Assembly (NCBI RefSeq): GCF_004339025.1
Contig: NZ_SMFT01000001.1
Location: 248,001-312,000, forward strand
Direction of reading: 5' to 3'
Length of the DNA: 64,000 nt
Source: Volucribacter psittacicida
GTDB taxonomy: Bacteria; Pseudomonadota; Gammaproteobacteria; Enterobacterales; Pasteurellaceae
Part shown: positions 8,616-19,407 of the stretch, piece by piece
Numbering within the stretch: the first letter of the stretch is position 1
Layout of the letters: the number at the start of each line of letters is the position of its first letter
Notes under the pieces: model-generated
Database searches by the model: none
Seen by the model: the letters and a program-made list of their open reading frames with translations, nothing else
What the model was told of the DNA's origin: nothing
Program-made: the position numbers and the translations under genes

Positions 8616-9173
8616 TTATAAAAGATTGCCTTCTAATACCAACCGCCCTTTTTCTACACGAATTCCTTTGGCAAGTTGTTTAAGCATAAATTGTTTTGGA
8701 TCGGATTCATCAAGCTGATAAATAGGTTGATGATTCAATAACATCGCTAAACTTTTGCTTAATAAGGGCATAATGGTTTGTAATTGATTCATATATTGAT
8801 CAGGCTCGCCTGACCAACGCAACACACGAATATCCCTTAAATAAATAGCCCCTTTGTCGGCATCATAAGTGGGAATGGTATCAATGACTAAATGAATTTT
8901 TCCTTTAAATTGCTCATTAACCAGTTTAAAAAGACCTTGTAAATCCGCAGATAACTCAACACGATTAGGATCATTTTGCCCAATTTCAGCCTTGATATTA
9001 TTGATCACATAATCAATATCTAACAAACTGGGTAAACGAAATTTATCATCAATTTGCACTTTATCCTGCAAATATTGATTAATTTGCCCTTGGCTAAGGC
9101 TAAATAATGAGGCTTGTGCAAAGGAAGAATAAACCAGCAAGGTGAATACAAGCAGTTTTAAATAACGCAACAT
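8616..9173 (-). CDS. DUF1439 family exported protein (YceB-like)
   Basis: This 185-residue protein has an N-terminal signal peptide (hydrophobic residues 5-20, likely cleavage after AQA). The mature part begins SLFSLSQGQINQYLQDKV, typical of the YceB/DUF1439 family. E. coli YceB is a lipoprotein, but no lipobox cysteine is present here, so this version is probably a soluble periplasmic protein. The family fold is related to lipid-binding tubular domains, though a lipid ligand here is only inference. Confidence 0.8.
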   Translation of the reverse strand: MLRYLKLLVFTLLVYSSFAQASLFSLSQGQINQYLQDKVQIDDKFRLPSLLDIDYVINNIKAEIGQNDPNRVELSADLQGLFKLVNEQFKGKIHLVIDTIPTYDADKGAIYLRDIRVLRWSGEPDQYMNQLQTIMPLLSKSLAMLLNHQPIYQLDESDPKQFMLKQLAKGIRVEKGRLVLEGNLL

Positions 9174-9276
9174 AAATATCCTAAGATGAATGATGATTTC
9201 TGTAAAATAGCATAAAAAATGCTATAATCAAGCCTTGTTATTTTTTATGTTATAAAATCAACCTTAAGGAGCAAAT

Positions 9277-9978
9277 ATGAAAATCCGTTTAGCGAACGTC
9301 ATACAAGGCACTTTCCTTGCCTCAACTTTATTCTTAACGGCTTGTAGCCAGCTTAATAGTGGCGCAGAGGTTTCATCGGCTAAAGTGGCGAGCAAAGTGG
9401 CGGATAATGAATTAGCCCGCAGTTTATCACAATTAGAACAACAAGCCTCACAATCGCCTTCATTCGAATATCAATACAATACAGAAAAATATGTTACCTA
9501 TTTAGATAATCAACCTGTTTTGATTAATGCTTATAATGGTAAAGAAGAAACAAAATTATTTTATCGCAATGGAAAATTATTTGCGGTACAAGATGTGACA
9601 GGGTTATATGAATTTAACAGCACAGGACAATTAATCAGAGCGGTGGATTTAAAGGGCAATCTGGTTGATTTAACGACATTAGATGAAAAGGCTCAAAGTT
9701 TACAAAGTTACGCAAATAATTTATCCAAACGTTTTGCTTATAACAAAGCGGATCGTAATATTGCACGTGTCGCCAAAGAACAACGCTTGAATTATTTATG
9801 TATTGATAAAATTAAACAAGTGGCACAAACCAATCGTGTATTCCGCAGTTCTGACAATAAAGCAAAAAGTGCCGATCGTTTATTGGCAGAGTTACGTTTA
9901 AATGGTAATCAATATTATACAATGGATTGTCAATTATCACAGGATAGAGTAGCGAAGTTGAGTTTAATAAGCCGATAA
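9277..9978 (+). CDS. Putative lipoprotein of unknown function
   Basis: This 233-residue protein has a signal peptide ending in a clear lipobox (LFLTACSQ). The mature protein is therefore lipid-anchored at Cys23 and lies in the periplasm or outer membrane. AAGGAG precedes the ATG. The body is rich in Asn, Gln and Tyr. Its middle (about 90-125) has short repeating strands resembling a MORN or RHS-like antiparallel sheet (KLFAVQDVTGLYEFN, GQLIRAVDLKGNLVD). I do not recognise a defined family. It ends at a hairpin terminator and appears to be a single-gene unit. Confidence 0.8.
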   Translation: MKIRLANVIQGTFLASTLFLTACSQLNSGAEVSSAKVASKVADNELARSLSQLEQQASQSPSFEYQYNTEKYVTYLDNQPVLINAYNGKEETKLFYRNGKLFAVQDVTGLYEFNSTGQLIRAVDLKGNLVDLTTLDEKAQSLQSYANNLSKRFAYNKADRNIARVAKEQRLNYLCIDKIKQVAQTNRVFRSSDNKAKSADRLLAELRLNGNQYYTMDCQLSQDRVAKLSLISR

Positions 9979-10015
9979 TTATTTGTATTATTTTATATAG
10001 CCATTTTTTAATCAT

Positions 10016-10041
10016 AAGGCGTTATTAGTACGCCTTGTTTT
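10016..10041 (+). terminator. Terminator of the lipoprotein gene
   Basis: AAGGCGT (10016-10022) and ACGCCTT (10030-10036) form a stem followed by GTTTTATTT. It is about 40 bases after the stop codon. Confidence 0.7.
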
Positions 10042-10070
10042 ATTTCAAATTACAGTGGCGATAAATTTAT

Positions 10071-10097
10071 AAAGTGCGGTGCCTTTCTGCACTTTTT
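10071..10097 (+). terminator. Imperfect uptake-signal hairpin upstream of the kinase-like gene
   Basis: AAAGTGC and GCACTTT pair around an 11-base loop with a T-run after. The left arm is a complete uptake signal (AAGTGCGGT), while the right arm has drifted (TGCACTT in place of CGCACTT). It lies about 20 bases before the next start codon, so it may act as a weak attenuator or second terminator. Confidence 0.45.
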
Positions 10098-10119
10098 TGT
10101 TGGAGTAAAAGAGAAGAAA

Positions 10120-10878
10120 ATGTCAAATAACCACAATGTATTTGAGCAATATGTACAAGGCATTTATAGCAAACATAAAGGACAAAGAATTTGTCAATTT
10201 GACTATCAAGGAAAACGCTATTGGCTTAAACAACCAGAAAAGTTACAGGGTTGGTTAAGATTATTAAAGCCAAATCCCCAGCAGGCCTTTCAGCGAGAAA
10301 TCGCAAATTTACAAATGTTGGAAACACAAATTAGAGGAGAGATAGGTGTACCTAAATTGGTTTATGCTAACCCAAATTTTTTAGTCTTGGAAGATGCAGG
10401 ACGAACCATAAATTTATGGCTTGAAGATCCTCAGCTTTCTCATCAACAAAAAATGGCGATTTTGGCGGATAGTGCCATAGCATTAGCCCAATTACATAAA
10501 CAGGGACTTACTCATGGACGTCCCGCTTTACGGGATATTGCTTGGCAAAATGGTAAGGTCAAATTTATTGATTTGGAAGCCACGACCAAAAAAACAAACC
10601 TGAACTATCGCATACGGCGAGATATTTTAGTGTTTATTCATAGCCTTTATCGCTCTAAATATTTATCACATCAAGATATTGTGCAAACAGTAAACCATTA
10701 CCAACAAGCTAGCGAACCTTATCTTTGGCAAGATACCTTAAAATTTATGGCAAAATTTAGTTGGCTATATTACTTATTACGCCCTTTTAAACCTATTGCA
10801 GGATCGGATTTGTTGGGGGTTATTGGGGTATTAGGGTATTTTCGATCACAGTTTTTTAAATTTTCTGATTTGAAATAA
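10120..10878 (+). CDS. Lipopolysaccharide-kinase-like protein (Kdo/WaaP fold)
   Basis: This 252-residue protein has a compact eukaryotic-like kinase fold. A possible phosphate-anchor lysine is in KRYWLKQPEKLQGW (about 30-42), and a helix glutamate in FQREIANLQML follows. The catalytic segment LTHGRPALRDIAWQNGKVKFIDLEA (about 133-156) supplies an Asp-containing loop and the metal-binding D in IDLE. This pattern fits WaaP/KdkA-type kinases that phosphorylate the LPS inner core, and Pasteurellaceae carry KdkA. The usual HxDxxxxN loop is altered, so substrate and even activity are uncertain. The C-terminus is hydrophobic and may touch the membrane. Confidence 0.65.
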   Translation: MSNNHNVFEQYVQGIYSKHKGQRICQFDYQGKRYWLKQPEKLQGWLRLLKPNPQQAFQREIANLQMLETQIRGEIGVPKLVYANPNFLVLEDAGRTINLWLEDPQLSHQQKMAILADSAIALAQLHKQGLTHGRPALRDIAWQNGKVKFIDLEATTKKTNLNYRIRRDILVFIHSLYRSKYLSHQDIVQTVNHYQQASEPYLWQDTLKFMAKFSWLYYLLRPFKPIAGSDLLGVIGVLGYFRSQFFKFSDLK

Positions 10879-10917
10879 ACAAAGTGCGGTCTGTTTTTAA
10901 TTTATTTTTTATAAGGC

Positions 10918-10945
10918 TTGTTATTTTGTATGAAATCTGTATAAT
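10918..10945 (+). promoter_or_regulatory. Sigma-70 promoter of the tRNA-fMet/rimP operon
   Basis: TTGTTA (10918-10923) and TATAAT (10940-10945) are separated by 16 bases. A GC-containing stretch (ACCGTCC) follows the -10 box, resembling a discriminator of stable-RNA promoters under stringent control. It ends about 20 bases before the mature tRNA 5' end. Confidence 0.75.
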
Positions 10946-10966
10946 ACCGTCCATATTTCTTTCGGA

Positions 10967-11043
<77 letters not shown>

Positions 11044-11058
11044 CTTTTAAATAAGAAT

Positions 11059-11078
11059 AGCCCTGTTGGGCTTTTTTT
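11059..11078 (+). terminator. Terminator between tRNA-fMet and rimP
   Basis: AGCCC and GGGCT form a short stem with a TGTT loop followed by seven Ts. It would end part of the tRNA transcripts before rimP. Confidence 0.75.
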
Positions 11079-11081
11079 ATG

Positions 11082-11188
11082 TATAGTCGTTTCAATTTAA
11101 AATAACACAAGGCGGCATGCCGAAGACAGTACAAACGAGTACGGCGAGGTGTGCCAATACAGTATTATTTTAAAGTGGAACGGCTATA
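11082..11188. repeat. Full-length copy of the palindromic repeat, inside the metY-rimP operon
   Basis: It is 107 bases long with ends TATAGTCGTTTCAATTTAAA and TTTAAAGTGGAACGGCTATA. The core carries AAGGCGGCATGCCGAAGACAG and AGTACGGCGAGGTGTGCC. It is inserted between the tRNA terminator and rimP, so transcripts running into rimP must pass its long hairpin. Confidence 0.9.
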
Positions 11189-11209
11189 ACAATTTGGCAA
11201 CAATAAAGT

Positions 11210-11228
11210 GGGCGATAAGCCCTTTTTT
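11210..11228 (+). terminator. Short hairpin and T-run just upstream of rimP
   Basis: GGGC (11210-11213) and GCCC pair around a small loop and are followed by seven Ts, ending 25 bases before the rimP start codon. The stem is only 4-5 base pairs, so it may be a weak terminator or attenuator. Confidence 0.5.
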
Positions 11229-11252
11229 TATATCTGAAAATAGGAGGCTCTG

Positions 11253-11708
11253 TTGGCAACCCTAGAACAAAATTTACAAGCGTTATTAACGCCGAGTGTT
11301 GAAGACTTAGGATTTGAGTTAGTTGGTATTGAGTGTCAACGTATGGGGCGTTATTTAACGGTCAGATTATTTATTGATAAAGAAGGTGGCGTGACCATTG
11401 ATGATTGTGCTGACGTAAGTCGTCAAGTAAGTGCGGTGTTAGATGTAGAAGATCCTATCGCGGATAAATATAATCTTGAAGTATCTTCTCCAGGGTTAGA
11501 TCGTCCTTTGTTTACTTTGGCACATTTTCAACGTTTTGTGGGGCAGGAAGTGCTGATTCATTTGCGTATTGCTATGGGTGATCGCCGTAAGTGGCAAGGA
11601 ATATTACAAGCTGTTGAAGGCGATACGATTAAATTATTGGTGGAAGGACAAGAACAACATTTTATTTTTAGTAATATTCAGAAAGCCAATATTGTGCCTA
11701 AATTTTAA
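11253..11708 (+). CDS. rimP: Ribosome maturation factor RimP
   Basis: The protein has 151 residues. It is needed for maturation of the 30S subunit, acting before S12 assembly. The family signatures [35 protein letters not shown] and [12 protein letters not shown] are all present. The start codon is TTG, preceded by AGGAGG at proper spacing. No in-frame ATG gives the conserved N-terminus. It is the first protein gene of the rimP-nusA-infB-rbfA-truB cluster. Confidence 0.95.
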   Translation: MATLEQNLQALLTPSVEDLGFELVGIECQRMGRYLTVRLFIDKEGGVTIDDCADVSRQVSAVLDVEDPIADKYNLEVSSPGLDRPLFTLAHFQRFVGQEVLIHLRIAMGDRRKWQGILQAVEGDTIKLLVEGQEQHFIFSNIQKANIVPKF

Positions 11709-11745
11709 TTGAGATTTTATCTGTTTAACAGAGGTAACAAAGACT

Positions 11746-13233
11746 ATGAGTAAAGAGATTTTATTAGCCGCTGAAGCGGTATCAAACGAGAAATTATTAC
11801 CGCGTGAGAAAATTTTTGAAGCCTTAGAAAGCGCTTTAGCCATTTCTACGAAAAAGAAGTATGAGCAGGAAATTGATGTTCGTGTTGTGATTGACAAAAA
11901 AACGGGGGAATTTGATACATTCCGCCGTTGGTTAGTGGTAGAGGAAGTCAATAATCCAACCAAAGAAATTACCTTGGAGGCGGCACAATTTGATAATCCT
12001 GATGTGCAAGTGGGCGATTATGTGGAAGATCAAATTGATTCTATTGCTTTTGATCGTATTACTATGCAAACCGCTCGTCAGGTTATTAGTAGCAAAATTC
12101 GTGAAGCAGAACGCAATAAGATTGTTGAGCAATTCCGTTCGCAGGAAGGGGAATTGATTATTGGTACGGTTAAAAAAGTCAGTCGTGATAATGTGGTGCT
12201 TGATTTAGGTAATCAAGCTGAGGCGGTTATTTTGCGTGAAGATTTATTACCGAGAGAGAATTTCCGTCCGGGCGATCGTGTGCGTGGTGTGTTATATAAG
12301 GTCAATCCTGAATCAAAAGGGGCTCAATTATTTGTAACACGTGCGAAACCCGAAATGTTGGTGGAGCTTTTCCGTTTAGAAGTGCCGGAAATCGGCGAAG
12401 AGCTCATTGAGATTCGTGGTGCGGCGCGGGATCCAGGTTCACGAGCTAAAATTGCGGTAAAAAGTAATGATAAACGCATTGATCCTGTTGGTGCTTGCGT
12501 GGGTATGCGTGGTTCTCGTGTGCAAGCGATTACCAATGAGCTTGGTGGCGAGCGTGTAGATATTGTGTTATGGGACGATAATCCTGCTCAGTTTGTGATT
12601 AATGCTATGGCACCTGCTGATGTGAGTTCTATTGTGGTTGATGAAGATAGCCATTCAATGGATATTGCGGTGGAAGAAGAGGCTTTAGCACAAGCCATTG
12701 GACGTAATGGGCAAAATGTACGTTTAGCCACTCAATTAACGGGCTGGACATTAAATGTGATGACAAGCCAAGAATTGAAAAATAAACATCAAGCAGAAAG
12801 CCGTAAATCAGTGGATTTATTCGCAGAATATTTAGAGATTGATGAAGAGTTTGCGGAGTTATTGGTTGAGGAAGGCTTTACCAGCCTAGAACAACTCGCT
12901 TATATTCCAGTGGAAGAATTGCTGGACATCGAGGATTTAGATGAGGAGTTGGCTGAGGAGTTGCGTACTAGAGCGAAAAATGCGTTAACCACTATTGCTT
13001 TAGCAGAACAAGAGGTTTTATCGCAAGCCAATGCAGAAGAAGCCTTATTAAATTTAGCGGGTATGAATAGACATCTCGCAGTTAAATTGGCAAGTAAAAA
13101 CATTACAACCTTAGAAGAATTGGCAGAGCAAAGCGTTGATGATTTAGCGGATATTGAAGAGCTAAGCGAGGAGCAAGCGGCTGAGCTAATTATGGCGGCT
13201 CGTCAAATTTGTTGGTTTGGAAACGAAGCGTAA
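11746..13233 (+). CDS. nusA: Transcription termination/antitermination factor NusA
   Basis: This 495-residue protein has the full NusA domain order: an N-terminal RNA polymerase-binding domain (1-130), S1 domain (about 135-200), two KH domains (about 230-345), and two C-terminal acidic AR repeats (about 365-490) as in E. coli. It controls pausing, termination and antitermination. The gene lies 37 bases after rimP and 14 bases before infB, so it is cotranscribed. In E. coli NusA regulates this same operon. Confidence 0.97.
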   Translation: MSKEILLAAEAVSNEKLLPREKIFEALESALAISTKKKYEQEIDVRVVIDKKTGEFDTFRRWLVVEEVNNPTKEITLEAAQFDNPDVQVGDYVEDQIDSIAFDRITMQTARQVISSKIREAERNKIVEQFRSQEGELIIGTVKKVSRDNVVLDLGNQAEAVILREDLLPRENFRPGDRVRGVLYKVNPESKGAQLFVTRAKPEMLVELFRLEVPEIGEELIEIRGAARDPGSRAKIAVKSNDKRIDPVGACVGMRGSRVQAITNELGGERVDIVLWDDNPAQFVINAMAPADVSSIVVDEDSHSMDIAVEEEALAQAIGRNGQNVRLATQLTGWTLNVMTSQELKNKHQAESRKSVDLFAEYLEIDEEFAELLVEEGFTSLEQLAYIPVEELLDIEDLDEELAEELRTRAKNALTTIALAEQEVLSQANAEEALLNLAGMNRHLAVKLASKNITTLEELAEQSVDDLADIEELSEEQAAELIMAARQICWFGNEA

Positions 13234-13247
13234 GGATTGAATAAGTT

Positions 13248-15929
13248 ATGAGTGATAAAAAAATAACCCAGCTGGCAGAGGAAATTCATACGCCAGTTGA
13301 ACAATTATTAAAACAGTTCGCTGATGCAGGCATTCAAAAAACGGTAGAATCAGAAGTAACCGCTGATGAAGAAGCGAAATTATTAGCGGCGTTAGGTGGA
13401 CAAAAAACAACAACACCGAAAAAATTAACTTTACAACGTAAACAACGTAGTACGTTAAAAGTGCAAGGTGCAACGGGTAAGAGTAAAGAAGTCCAAGTTG
13501 AGGTACGCAAAAAACGTGTTGTTAATACTAAAGCCGCAGAAGAAGAAAAAGCTCGTTTAGAAGCGGAAGCAAAAGCGAAACAAGAAGCCGAACAACGGGC
13601 CAAAGAAGAAGCCAAGCGTCAAGCGGAGGCTAAAGCTAAATTAGAAGCTGAGAAAAAAGCGGCAGAAGAATTGGCGAAACAGCAAGCAAAAGAAAAAGCG
13701 GAACAGGCGAAAAAAGCACAAGCTAAGCAAGAAAAAGCCGCTAAAGCAGAGGCTAAACCGCAAGATCAAGCCAAGCAAAAACGTAAGGAAGAAGAAGCCG
13801 AGTTACGCCGTAAAGCTGATGAGCTAGCTCGCCAAAAAATGGAAGAGCAAGCCCGTAAAGCCACGGAAGAGGCAAAACGCTATGCCGATTTTGCTGATGA
13901 AGAAAATCAAGATAATGATGATGATTATGCGGATTATAATCTCACCTCAAGTTATGCCTTAGAGGCTGAAAATGAAGAGCAACGCCGTAATGAAAATCGT
14001 GGGCGAGGCAAGAAAGTCGTTAAAGCGAAAAAAGGTGGACGTGAAGAAGAAAGCGGTAATAAAAATGAGCGTGAGGCTAATCGCCGTAATCACAAAGATC
14101 ATCGTGCGAAAGGAAAACAGGGTAAAAAAGGTTCTGCATTACAGCAGGCTTTCACAAAACCTGTACAAAGTGTGAAAAATGATGTGGTGATTGGGGAAAC
14201 CATTACAGTGGCAGAATTAGCCAATAAAATGGCGGTGAAAGCCACTGAAATCATTAAAACCATGATGAAAATGGGGGAAATGGTAACCATTAACCAAGTG
14301 ATCGATCAAGAAACTGCTCAGGTTGTAGCGGAAGAAATGGGACATAAAGTCATTGTTCGTAAAGAAAATGAATTAGAGGAAGCCTTAATGAGCGATCGTG
14401 ATACCAATGCTGAATTGGTTACGCGTGCCCCTGTGGTAACCATTATGGGACACGTTGACCATGGTAAAACCTCATTGCTTGACTATATTCGTAAAGCAAA
14501 AGTCGCCGCCGGCGAAGCTGGGGGAATTACTCAGCATATTGGTGCTTATCATGTGGAAACCGATGATGGCAAGATGATTACCTTCTTGGATACCCCAGGG
14601 CATGCGGCATTTACCTCTATGCGTGCTCGTGGTGCAAAAGCAACGGATATTGTGGTACTTGTGGTGGCGGCTGATGATGGTGTGATGCCACAAACTATTG
14701 AGGCGATTCAACACGCTAAAGCGGCAGGTGTGCCTATTGTGGTTGCAGTGAATAAAATTGATAAGCCTGAGGCAAATCCAGAACGAGTGGAAACAGAATT
14801 ACTGCAACATGATGTTGTCGCTGAGAAATTTGGTGGTGATACCCAGTTTGTCTATGTTTCTGCCAAAAAAGGGACTGGGGTTGATGATTTATTAGAAGCA
14901 ATTTTATTACAATCTGAGGTACTCGAATTAACCGCAGTGAAAGAAGGCATGGCAAGTGGAGTTGTGATTGAATCCTACTTAGATAAAGGACGTGGTCCAG
15001 TTGCTACGATTCTTGTGCAATCTGGTACGCTAAATCGTGGCGATATTGTGCTTTGTGGGTTTGAATATGGACGTGTGCGTGCGATGCGTGATGAAAATGG
15101 TAAAGATATTCAATCCGCTGGCCCATCTATCCCTGTTGAGGTGCTAGGTTTATCGGGTGTACCCGCTGCTGGTGATGAGGCGACAGTGGTTCGTGATGAG
15201 AAAAAAGCACGAGAAGTTGCCTTATATCGTCAAGGTAAATTCCGAGAAGTGAAACTTGCTCGTCAGCAAAAAGCGAAACTTGAGAATATGTTTAGTAATA
15301 TGACTGAGGGCGATGTTGCGGAATTAAATGTGATTGTTAAAGCCGATGTACAAGGCTCGGTAGAAGCGATTGTACAGGCTTTACAAGAGCTTTCCACTTC
15401 CGAAGTGAAAGTGAGCGTGGTTGGTTCAGGGGTAGGTGGAATTACCGAAACCGATGCCACATTAGCGGCTGCCTCTAACGCTATTATTCTCGGCTTTAAT
15501 GTGCGTGCTGATGCTTCTGCACGCCGTGTGATTGAAAATGAAAATATTGATTTACGTTATTATTCCATCATTTATGAGCTATTAAATGAAATTAAAGCGG
15601 CAATGAGCGGTATGCTTGCTCCTGAATTTAAGCAGGAAATCATTGGTTTAGCCGAAGTGCGTGATGTTTTCCGCTCGCCGAAATTTGGTGCCATCGCAGG
15701 TTGTATGGTAACCGAAGGGGTAATTAAACGTAACAACCCTATTCGTGTATTGCGTGATAATGTGGTGATTTTTGAAGGGGAGCTAGAATCTCTACGCCGT
15801 TTCAAAGATGATGTCAACGAAGTCCGTAGCGGTATGGAATGTGGTGTTGGCGTGAAAAACTACAACGATGTGAAAGTCGGCGATCAAATCGAAGTCTTTG
15901 AAGTGGTTGAAGTAAAACGCAGTATCTAG
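13248..15929 (+). CDS. infB: Translation initiation factor IF-2
   Basis: This 893-residue GTPase places fMet-tRNA on the 30S subunit and promotes subunit joining. The N-terminal IF2_N module (about 1-50) is followed by a long Lys/Glu/Ala-rich charged linker (about 95-300), then a second IF2_N-like module near 310-360. The G domain starts near residue 395 with GHVDHGKT, and later has DTPGHAAF and NKID. The beta-barrel and C-terminal fMet-tRNA-binding domains follow. An in-frame ATG at about residue 380 ([11 protein letters not shown]) could give a shorter isoform, as in E. coli. It shares the operon with the initiator tRNA it binds. Confidence 0.97.
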   Translation: MSDKKITQLAEEIHTPVEQLLKQFADAGIQKTVESEVTADEEAKLLAALGGQKTTTPKKLTLQRKQRSTLKVQGATGKSKEVQVEVRKKRVVNTKAAEEEKARLEAEAKAKQEAEQRAKEEAKRQAEAKAKLEAEKKAAEELAKQQAKEKAEQAKKAQAKQEKAAKAEAKPQDQAKQKRKEEEAELRRKADELARQKMEEQARKATEEAKRYADFADEENQDNDDDYADYNLTSSYALEAENEEQRRNENRGRGKKVVKAKKGGREEESGNKNEREANRRNHKDHRAKGKQGKKGSALQQAFTKPVQSVKNDVVIGETITVAELANKMAVKATEIIKTMMKMGEMVTINQVIDQETAQVVAEEMGHKVIVRKENELEEALMSDRDTNAELVTRAPVVTIMGHVDHGKTSLLDYIRKAKVAAGEAGGITQHIGAYHVETDDGKMITFLDTPGHAAFTSMRARGAKATDIVVLVVAADDGVMPQTIEAIQHAKAAGVPIVVAVNKIDKPEANPERVETELLQHDVVAEKFGGDTQFVYVSAKKGTGVDDLLEAILLQSEVLELTAVKEGMASGVVIESYLDKGRGPVATILVQSGTLNRGDIVLCGFEYGRVRAMRDENGKDIQSAGPSIPVEVLGLSGVPAAGDEATVVRDEKKAREVALYRQGKFREVKLARQQKAKLENMFSNMTEGDVAELNVIVKADVQGSVEAIVQALQELSTSEVKVSVVGSGVGGITETDATLAAASNAIILGFNVRADASARRVIENENIDLRYYSIIYELLNEIKAAMSGMLAPEFKQEIIGLAEVRDVFRSPKFGAIAGCMVTEGVIKRNNPIRVLRDNVVIFEGELESLRRFKDDVNEVRSGMECGVGVKNYNDVKVGDQIEVFEVVEVKRSI

Positions 15930-15936
15930 TGATTAT

Positions 15937-15972
15937 CCGCACTTTAGATAAGTATAAAGTGCGGTGTTTTTT
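15937..15972 (+). terminator. Uptake-signal hairpin between infB and rbfA
   Basis: CCGCACTTTA (15937-15946) and TAAAGTGCGG (15955-15964) form a 10-base-pair stem followed by TGTTTTTT. The right arm is a complete uptake signal. It would cut transcription between infB and rbfA, so rbfA-truB may depend on readthrough. Confidence 0.7.
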
Positions 15973-16007
15973 CACATTATTTTTTGATCTAATTAGGGAG
16001 AATAAGT

Positions 16008-16391
16008 ATGGCAAGAGAATTTAAACGTTCTGATCGTGTTGCACAAGAGCTACAAAAAGAAATCGCCGTCATTTTACAGCGTGAAGTGAAAGATCCACGT
16101 ATTGGTATGGTTACAGTATCTGATGTTGATGTTTCTAGCGATTTGGCTTATGCAAAAGTCTTTGTCACATTCTTATTTGATGAAGATCAGCAAGCGGTGC
16201 AAGAGGGCTTAAAAGCCTTAGAAAAAGCCGCGCCTTATGTGCGTAGCTTACTCGCAAAAGCAATGCGTTTACGCATTGTGCCTGAACTACGCTTTATTTA
16301 TGACAATTCTCTGATTGAGGGAATGAAAATGTCTAATTTGGTCAGCCAAGTGGTGCGTGAAGATAAACAGCGTCATCAAGAGGAAGAATAG
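16008..16391 (+). CDS. rbfA: 30S ribosome-binding factor RbfA
   Basis: This 127-residue, single KH-like-domain protein is needed for late maturation of 16S rRNA (5' end processing) and cold adaptation. The signatures [40 protein letters not shown] and [15 protein letters not shown] are present. AGGGAG precedes the ATG. Its TAG stop shares one base with the truB GTG start. Confidence 0.95.
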   Translation: MAREFKRSDRVAQELQKEIAVILQREVKDPRIGMVTVSDVDVSSDLAYAKVFVTFLFDEDQQAVQEGLKALEKAAPYVRSLLAKAMRLRIVPELRFIYDNSLIEGMKMSNLVSQVVREDKQRHQEEE

Positions 16392-17308
16392 TGGCGAGAC
16401 CAAGTAAACGAGGGCGCGATCTTGATGGAATTTTTCTATTAGATAAACCACAGGGTATGAGTTCTAATGACATTATGCAAAAAGTAAAGCGTTTGTTTCA
16501 AGCAAACAAAGCAGGGCATACAGGAGCGCTAGATCCTTTGGCAACAGGTATGTTGCCCATCTGTTTTGGCGAGGCAACGAAATTTAGCCAGTTTTTACTT
16601 GATGCGGATAAACGTTACTTAGTTACGGCTAAACTTGGCGAAAGGACGGATACCTCAGATGCTGAAGGGCAAATAGTATCTACTCGCCCAGTTACTGTTA
16701 ATTTAACGCAAATTTTGACCGCACTTGACCAATTTCGTGGCGAAATAATGCAGGTACCTACTATGTTTTCAGCCTTGAAACATCAAGGTAAACCTTTATA
16801 TGAATATGCGAGAGCGGGCATCACTGTGGAACGCGAAGCTCGCCCAATTCATATTTTTGCTTTAGAATTAGTGGATTATCAAGCACCCTATTTAACCTTA
16901 TCTGTGCATTGTTCAAAAGGCACTTATATTCGCACTTTGGTTGATGATCTGGGGGAATATTTGGCTTGTGGGGCTCATGTTACTATGTTACGCCGTACTG
17001 CCGTAGCGGATTATCCTCATCAGGCTATGTTAAGCTGGCAAGATTTACAGCAAATGGCAACAGAAAAGCCATTAACCGAGTTAGATCAATATTTATTACC
17101 GATGGATACCGCAGTAGCCAGTTTACCTGCTTTACAACTTGATGAACAACAAAGCAAAGCCATTGGCTTTGGGCAACGGATAAAATTTGACAATCCTCAA
17201 CAGTTACAAGGGCAAGTAAGATTATTTGCACAAGCTAGCCAACAATTTCTCGGTGTCGCCACCATTGATCAATATAACGTTATTCGCCCACAACGTTTGG
17301 TGAAATAA
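16391..17308 (+). CDS. truB: tRNA pseudouridine(55) synthase TruB
   Basis: This 305-residue enzyme makes pseudouridine 55 in the T-loop of tRNAs. The catalytic aspartate lies in [14 protein letters not shown] near residue 48. The motif [20 protein letters not shown] and the C-terminal PUA-like region follow. It uses a GTG start overlapping the last base of the rbfA stop, so translation is coupled. A full-length palindromic repeat begins only 3 bases after its TAA and is the last element of the operon. Confidence 0.95.
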   Translation: MARPSKRGRDLDGIFLLDKPQGMSSNDIMQKVKRLFQANKAGHTGALDPLATGMLPICFGEATKFSQFLLDADKRYLVTAKLGERTDTSDAEGQIVSTRPVTVNLTQILTALDQFRGEIMQVPTMFSALKHQGKPLYEYARAGITVEREARPIHIFALELVDYQAPYLTLSVHCSKGTYIRTLVDDLGEYLACGAHVTMLRRTAVADYPHQAMLSWQDLQQMATEKPLTELDQYLLPMDTAVASLPALQLDEQQSKAIGFGQRIKFDNPQQLQGQVRLFAQASQQFLGVATIDQYNVIRPQRLVK

Positions 17309-17311
17309 GAA

Positions 17312-17417
17312 TATAGTCGTTTCAATTTAAAATAAGACAAGGCGGTACGCCGAAGACAGTACAAATAGTACGGCGAGGCGTGCCAACACAGTATTATTTT
17401 AAAGTGGGACGGCTATA
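17312..17417. repeat. Full-length palindromic repeat at the truB stop codon
   Basis: This 106-base copy has ends TATAGTCGTTTCAATTTAAA and TTTAAAGTGGGACGGCTATA. It starts 3 bases after the truB stop and carries the standard core GGCGGTACGCCGAAGACAG and TAGTACGGCGAGGCGTGCC. It is a good reference copy for the family. Confidence 0.9.
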
Positions 17418-17419
17418 AA

Positions 17420-17440
17420 TTAGCCCCAAATTGGGGCTAA
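17420..17440 (-). terminator. Terminator of tehB
   Basis: TTAGCCCC (17420-17427) and GGGGCTAA (17433-17440) form a stem, and the minus strand continues with TTTAT. It lies 6 bases beyond the tehB stop codon and directly abuts the truB-side repeat. Confidence 0.75.
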
Positions 17441-17446
17441 AATCAA

Positions 17447-18310
17447 TTAAGGTTTTCTGGCTAATAATGTGGCAAATTTCATTTTGATACGATTACCTTG
17501 TTCATCGGTTTTATGCAATTCACCCATATTTTCATTATATTTAACCAATTCCCAGCCCTGATAATAATTTTTCAATTCATTTTCCGCAAAGGTAAAAGAA
17601 AAAGGTAAAGGACAAGGCACTTCCTCAGTGGACATAGCGGCTACAATCAAATTATAACCACCAGATTTAGTATGGTCTTGCATATTAGCAATGATTTGAG
17701 GAATGGCATGGCGATCTAAGAACATCAATACCACAGTAGAAATAATCACATCATATTGTTGCTGAATATTAGCAAGGTTTATATCGTAAAGTGCGGTCTG
17801 AATCGCAAGATTTTCTTTTTCAGCAGTTTGCTGTAAAAAAGCAATGCTATTCGGATTATGATCCAAAGCGGTAACCTGATGACCAAGTAACGCAAGATAC
17901 AAGCTATTTCGCCCCTGTCCGCAACCTAAATCTAGCACTTGGCTATTAGCCTTAAATAAATCCGCTGCATTTCTCACTTCAGAATGGGTGGCGGTCATAT
18001 TATATTTTTTACTAAAATAATCTGCTTTTTGGCAATAAAATTCCAAATAACATTGCAAATCATCAGATAACGCCTCAACACGATGCCAAAGCTGTGGCTC
18101 CACAAAAGGCGTATCTTGATCGGCAGTAAAAATATGCTCACTAAGCACATCGCCATCTTCCGTTAGTACATAAAACTTTAATTTTCCCTGTAAAACCGTC
18201 ACTTTTCCCCAAGTACCGACCTTAGTATTATGTTTTTCTTGAAACATTTTAGGCAAGGTCTGTTTAGTCCAAACAGGCATTTTTTTATAGCAAATAAGAT
18301 CTAGGCTCAT
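17447..18310 (-). CDS. tehB: SAM-dependent methyltransferase TehB (tellurite resistance)
   Basis: This 287-residue protein closely resembles H. influenzae TehB. An N-terminal cupin-like TehB domain (about 1-85, with FQEKHNTKVGTWGK and FVEPQLWHRVEAL) is fused to a class I methyltransferase domain with the SAM motif VLDLGCGQGRNSLYL around 117. TehB methylates tellurite and related oxyanions, and in Haemophilus it also affects oxidative stress resistance and haem use. The ATG at 18310 was chosen over the one at 18325 because AGGAAA is correctly spaced for it. No tehA is adjacent. Confidence 0.93.
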   Translation of the reverse strand: MSLDLICYKKMPVWTKQTLPKMFQEKHNTKVGTWGKVTVLQGKLKFYVLTEDGDVLSEHIFTADQDTPFVEPQLWHRVEALSDDLQCYLEFYCQKADYFSKKYNMTATHSEVRNAADLFKANSQVLDLGCGQGRNSLYLALLGHQVTALDHNPNSIAFLQQTAEKENLAIQTALYDINLANIQQQYDVIISTVVLMFLDRHAIPQIIANMQDHTKSGGYNLIVAAMSTEEVPCPLPFSFTFAENELKNYYQGWELVKYNENMGELHKTDEQGNRIKMKFATLLARKP

Positions 18311-18430
18311 TGAAAATTTCCTCATATAAATACTTGACTATAATACTAGGTTATTGCGATAAAGTTTTCAACGGAAAAAAAGGATAGTTTGGTAAGGTTT
18401 GATTTTGATCAAATTAAATTTCTATGAGAT

Positions 18431-18454
18431 AGACCAGCTCTGTAAGGCTGGTCT
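18431..18454. terminator. Hairpin downstream of hel
   Basis: AGACCAGC and GCTGGTCT form an 8-base-pair stem with an 8-base loop just after the hel stop codon. No long T-run follows on the minus strand, so it may stabilise the mRNA end more than terminate transcription. Confidence 0.5.
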
Positions 18455-18462
18455 TAAAAGGT

Positions 18463-19374
<912 letters not shown>

Positions 19375-19407
19375 TTATCAAAATGACATTTATTAGAGGT
19401 ATTAATA

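Noticed and set aside
13334-13615. 93-codon minus-strand ORF rich in Ser/Ala
   Set aside because: Shadow of the repetitive charged linker of infB.
13550-13900. Repetitive DNA within infB
   Set aside because: It is the normal Lys/Glu/Ala-rich linker of IF2, not a tandem repeat element.
17312-17417. CRISPR-like repeat
   Set aside because: Copies are scattered singly at distant places with terminal inverted repeats. There is no repeat-spacer array and no cas gene in the window.
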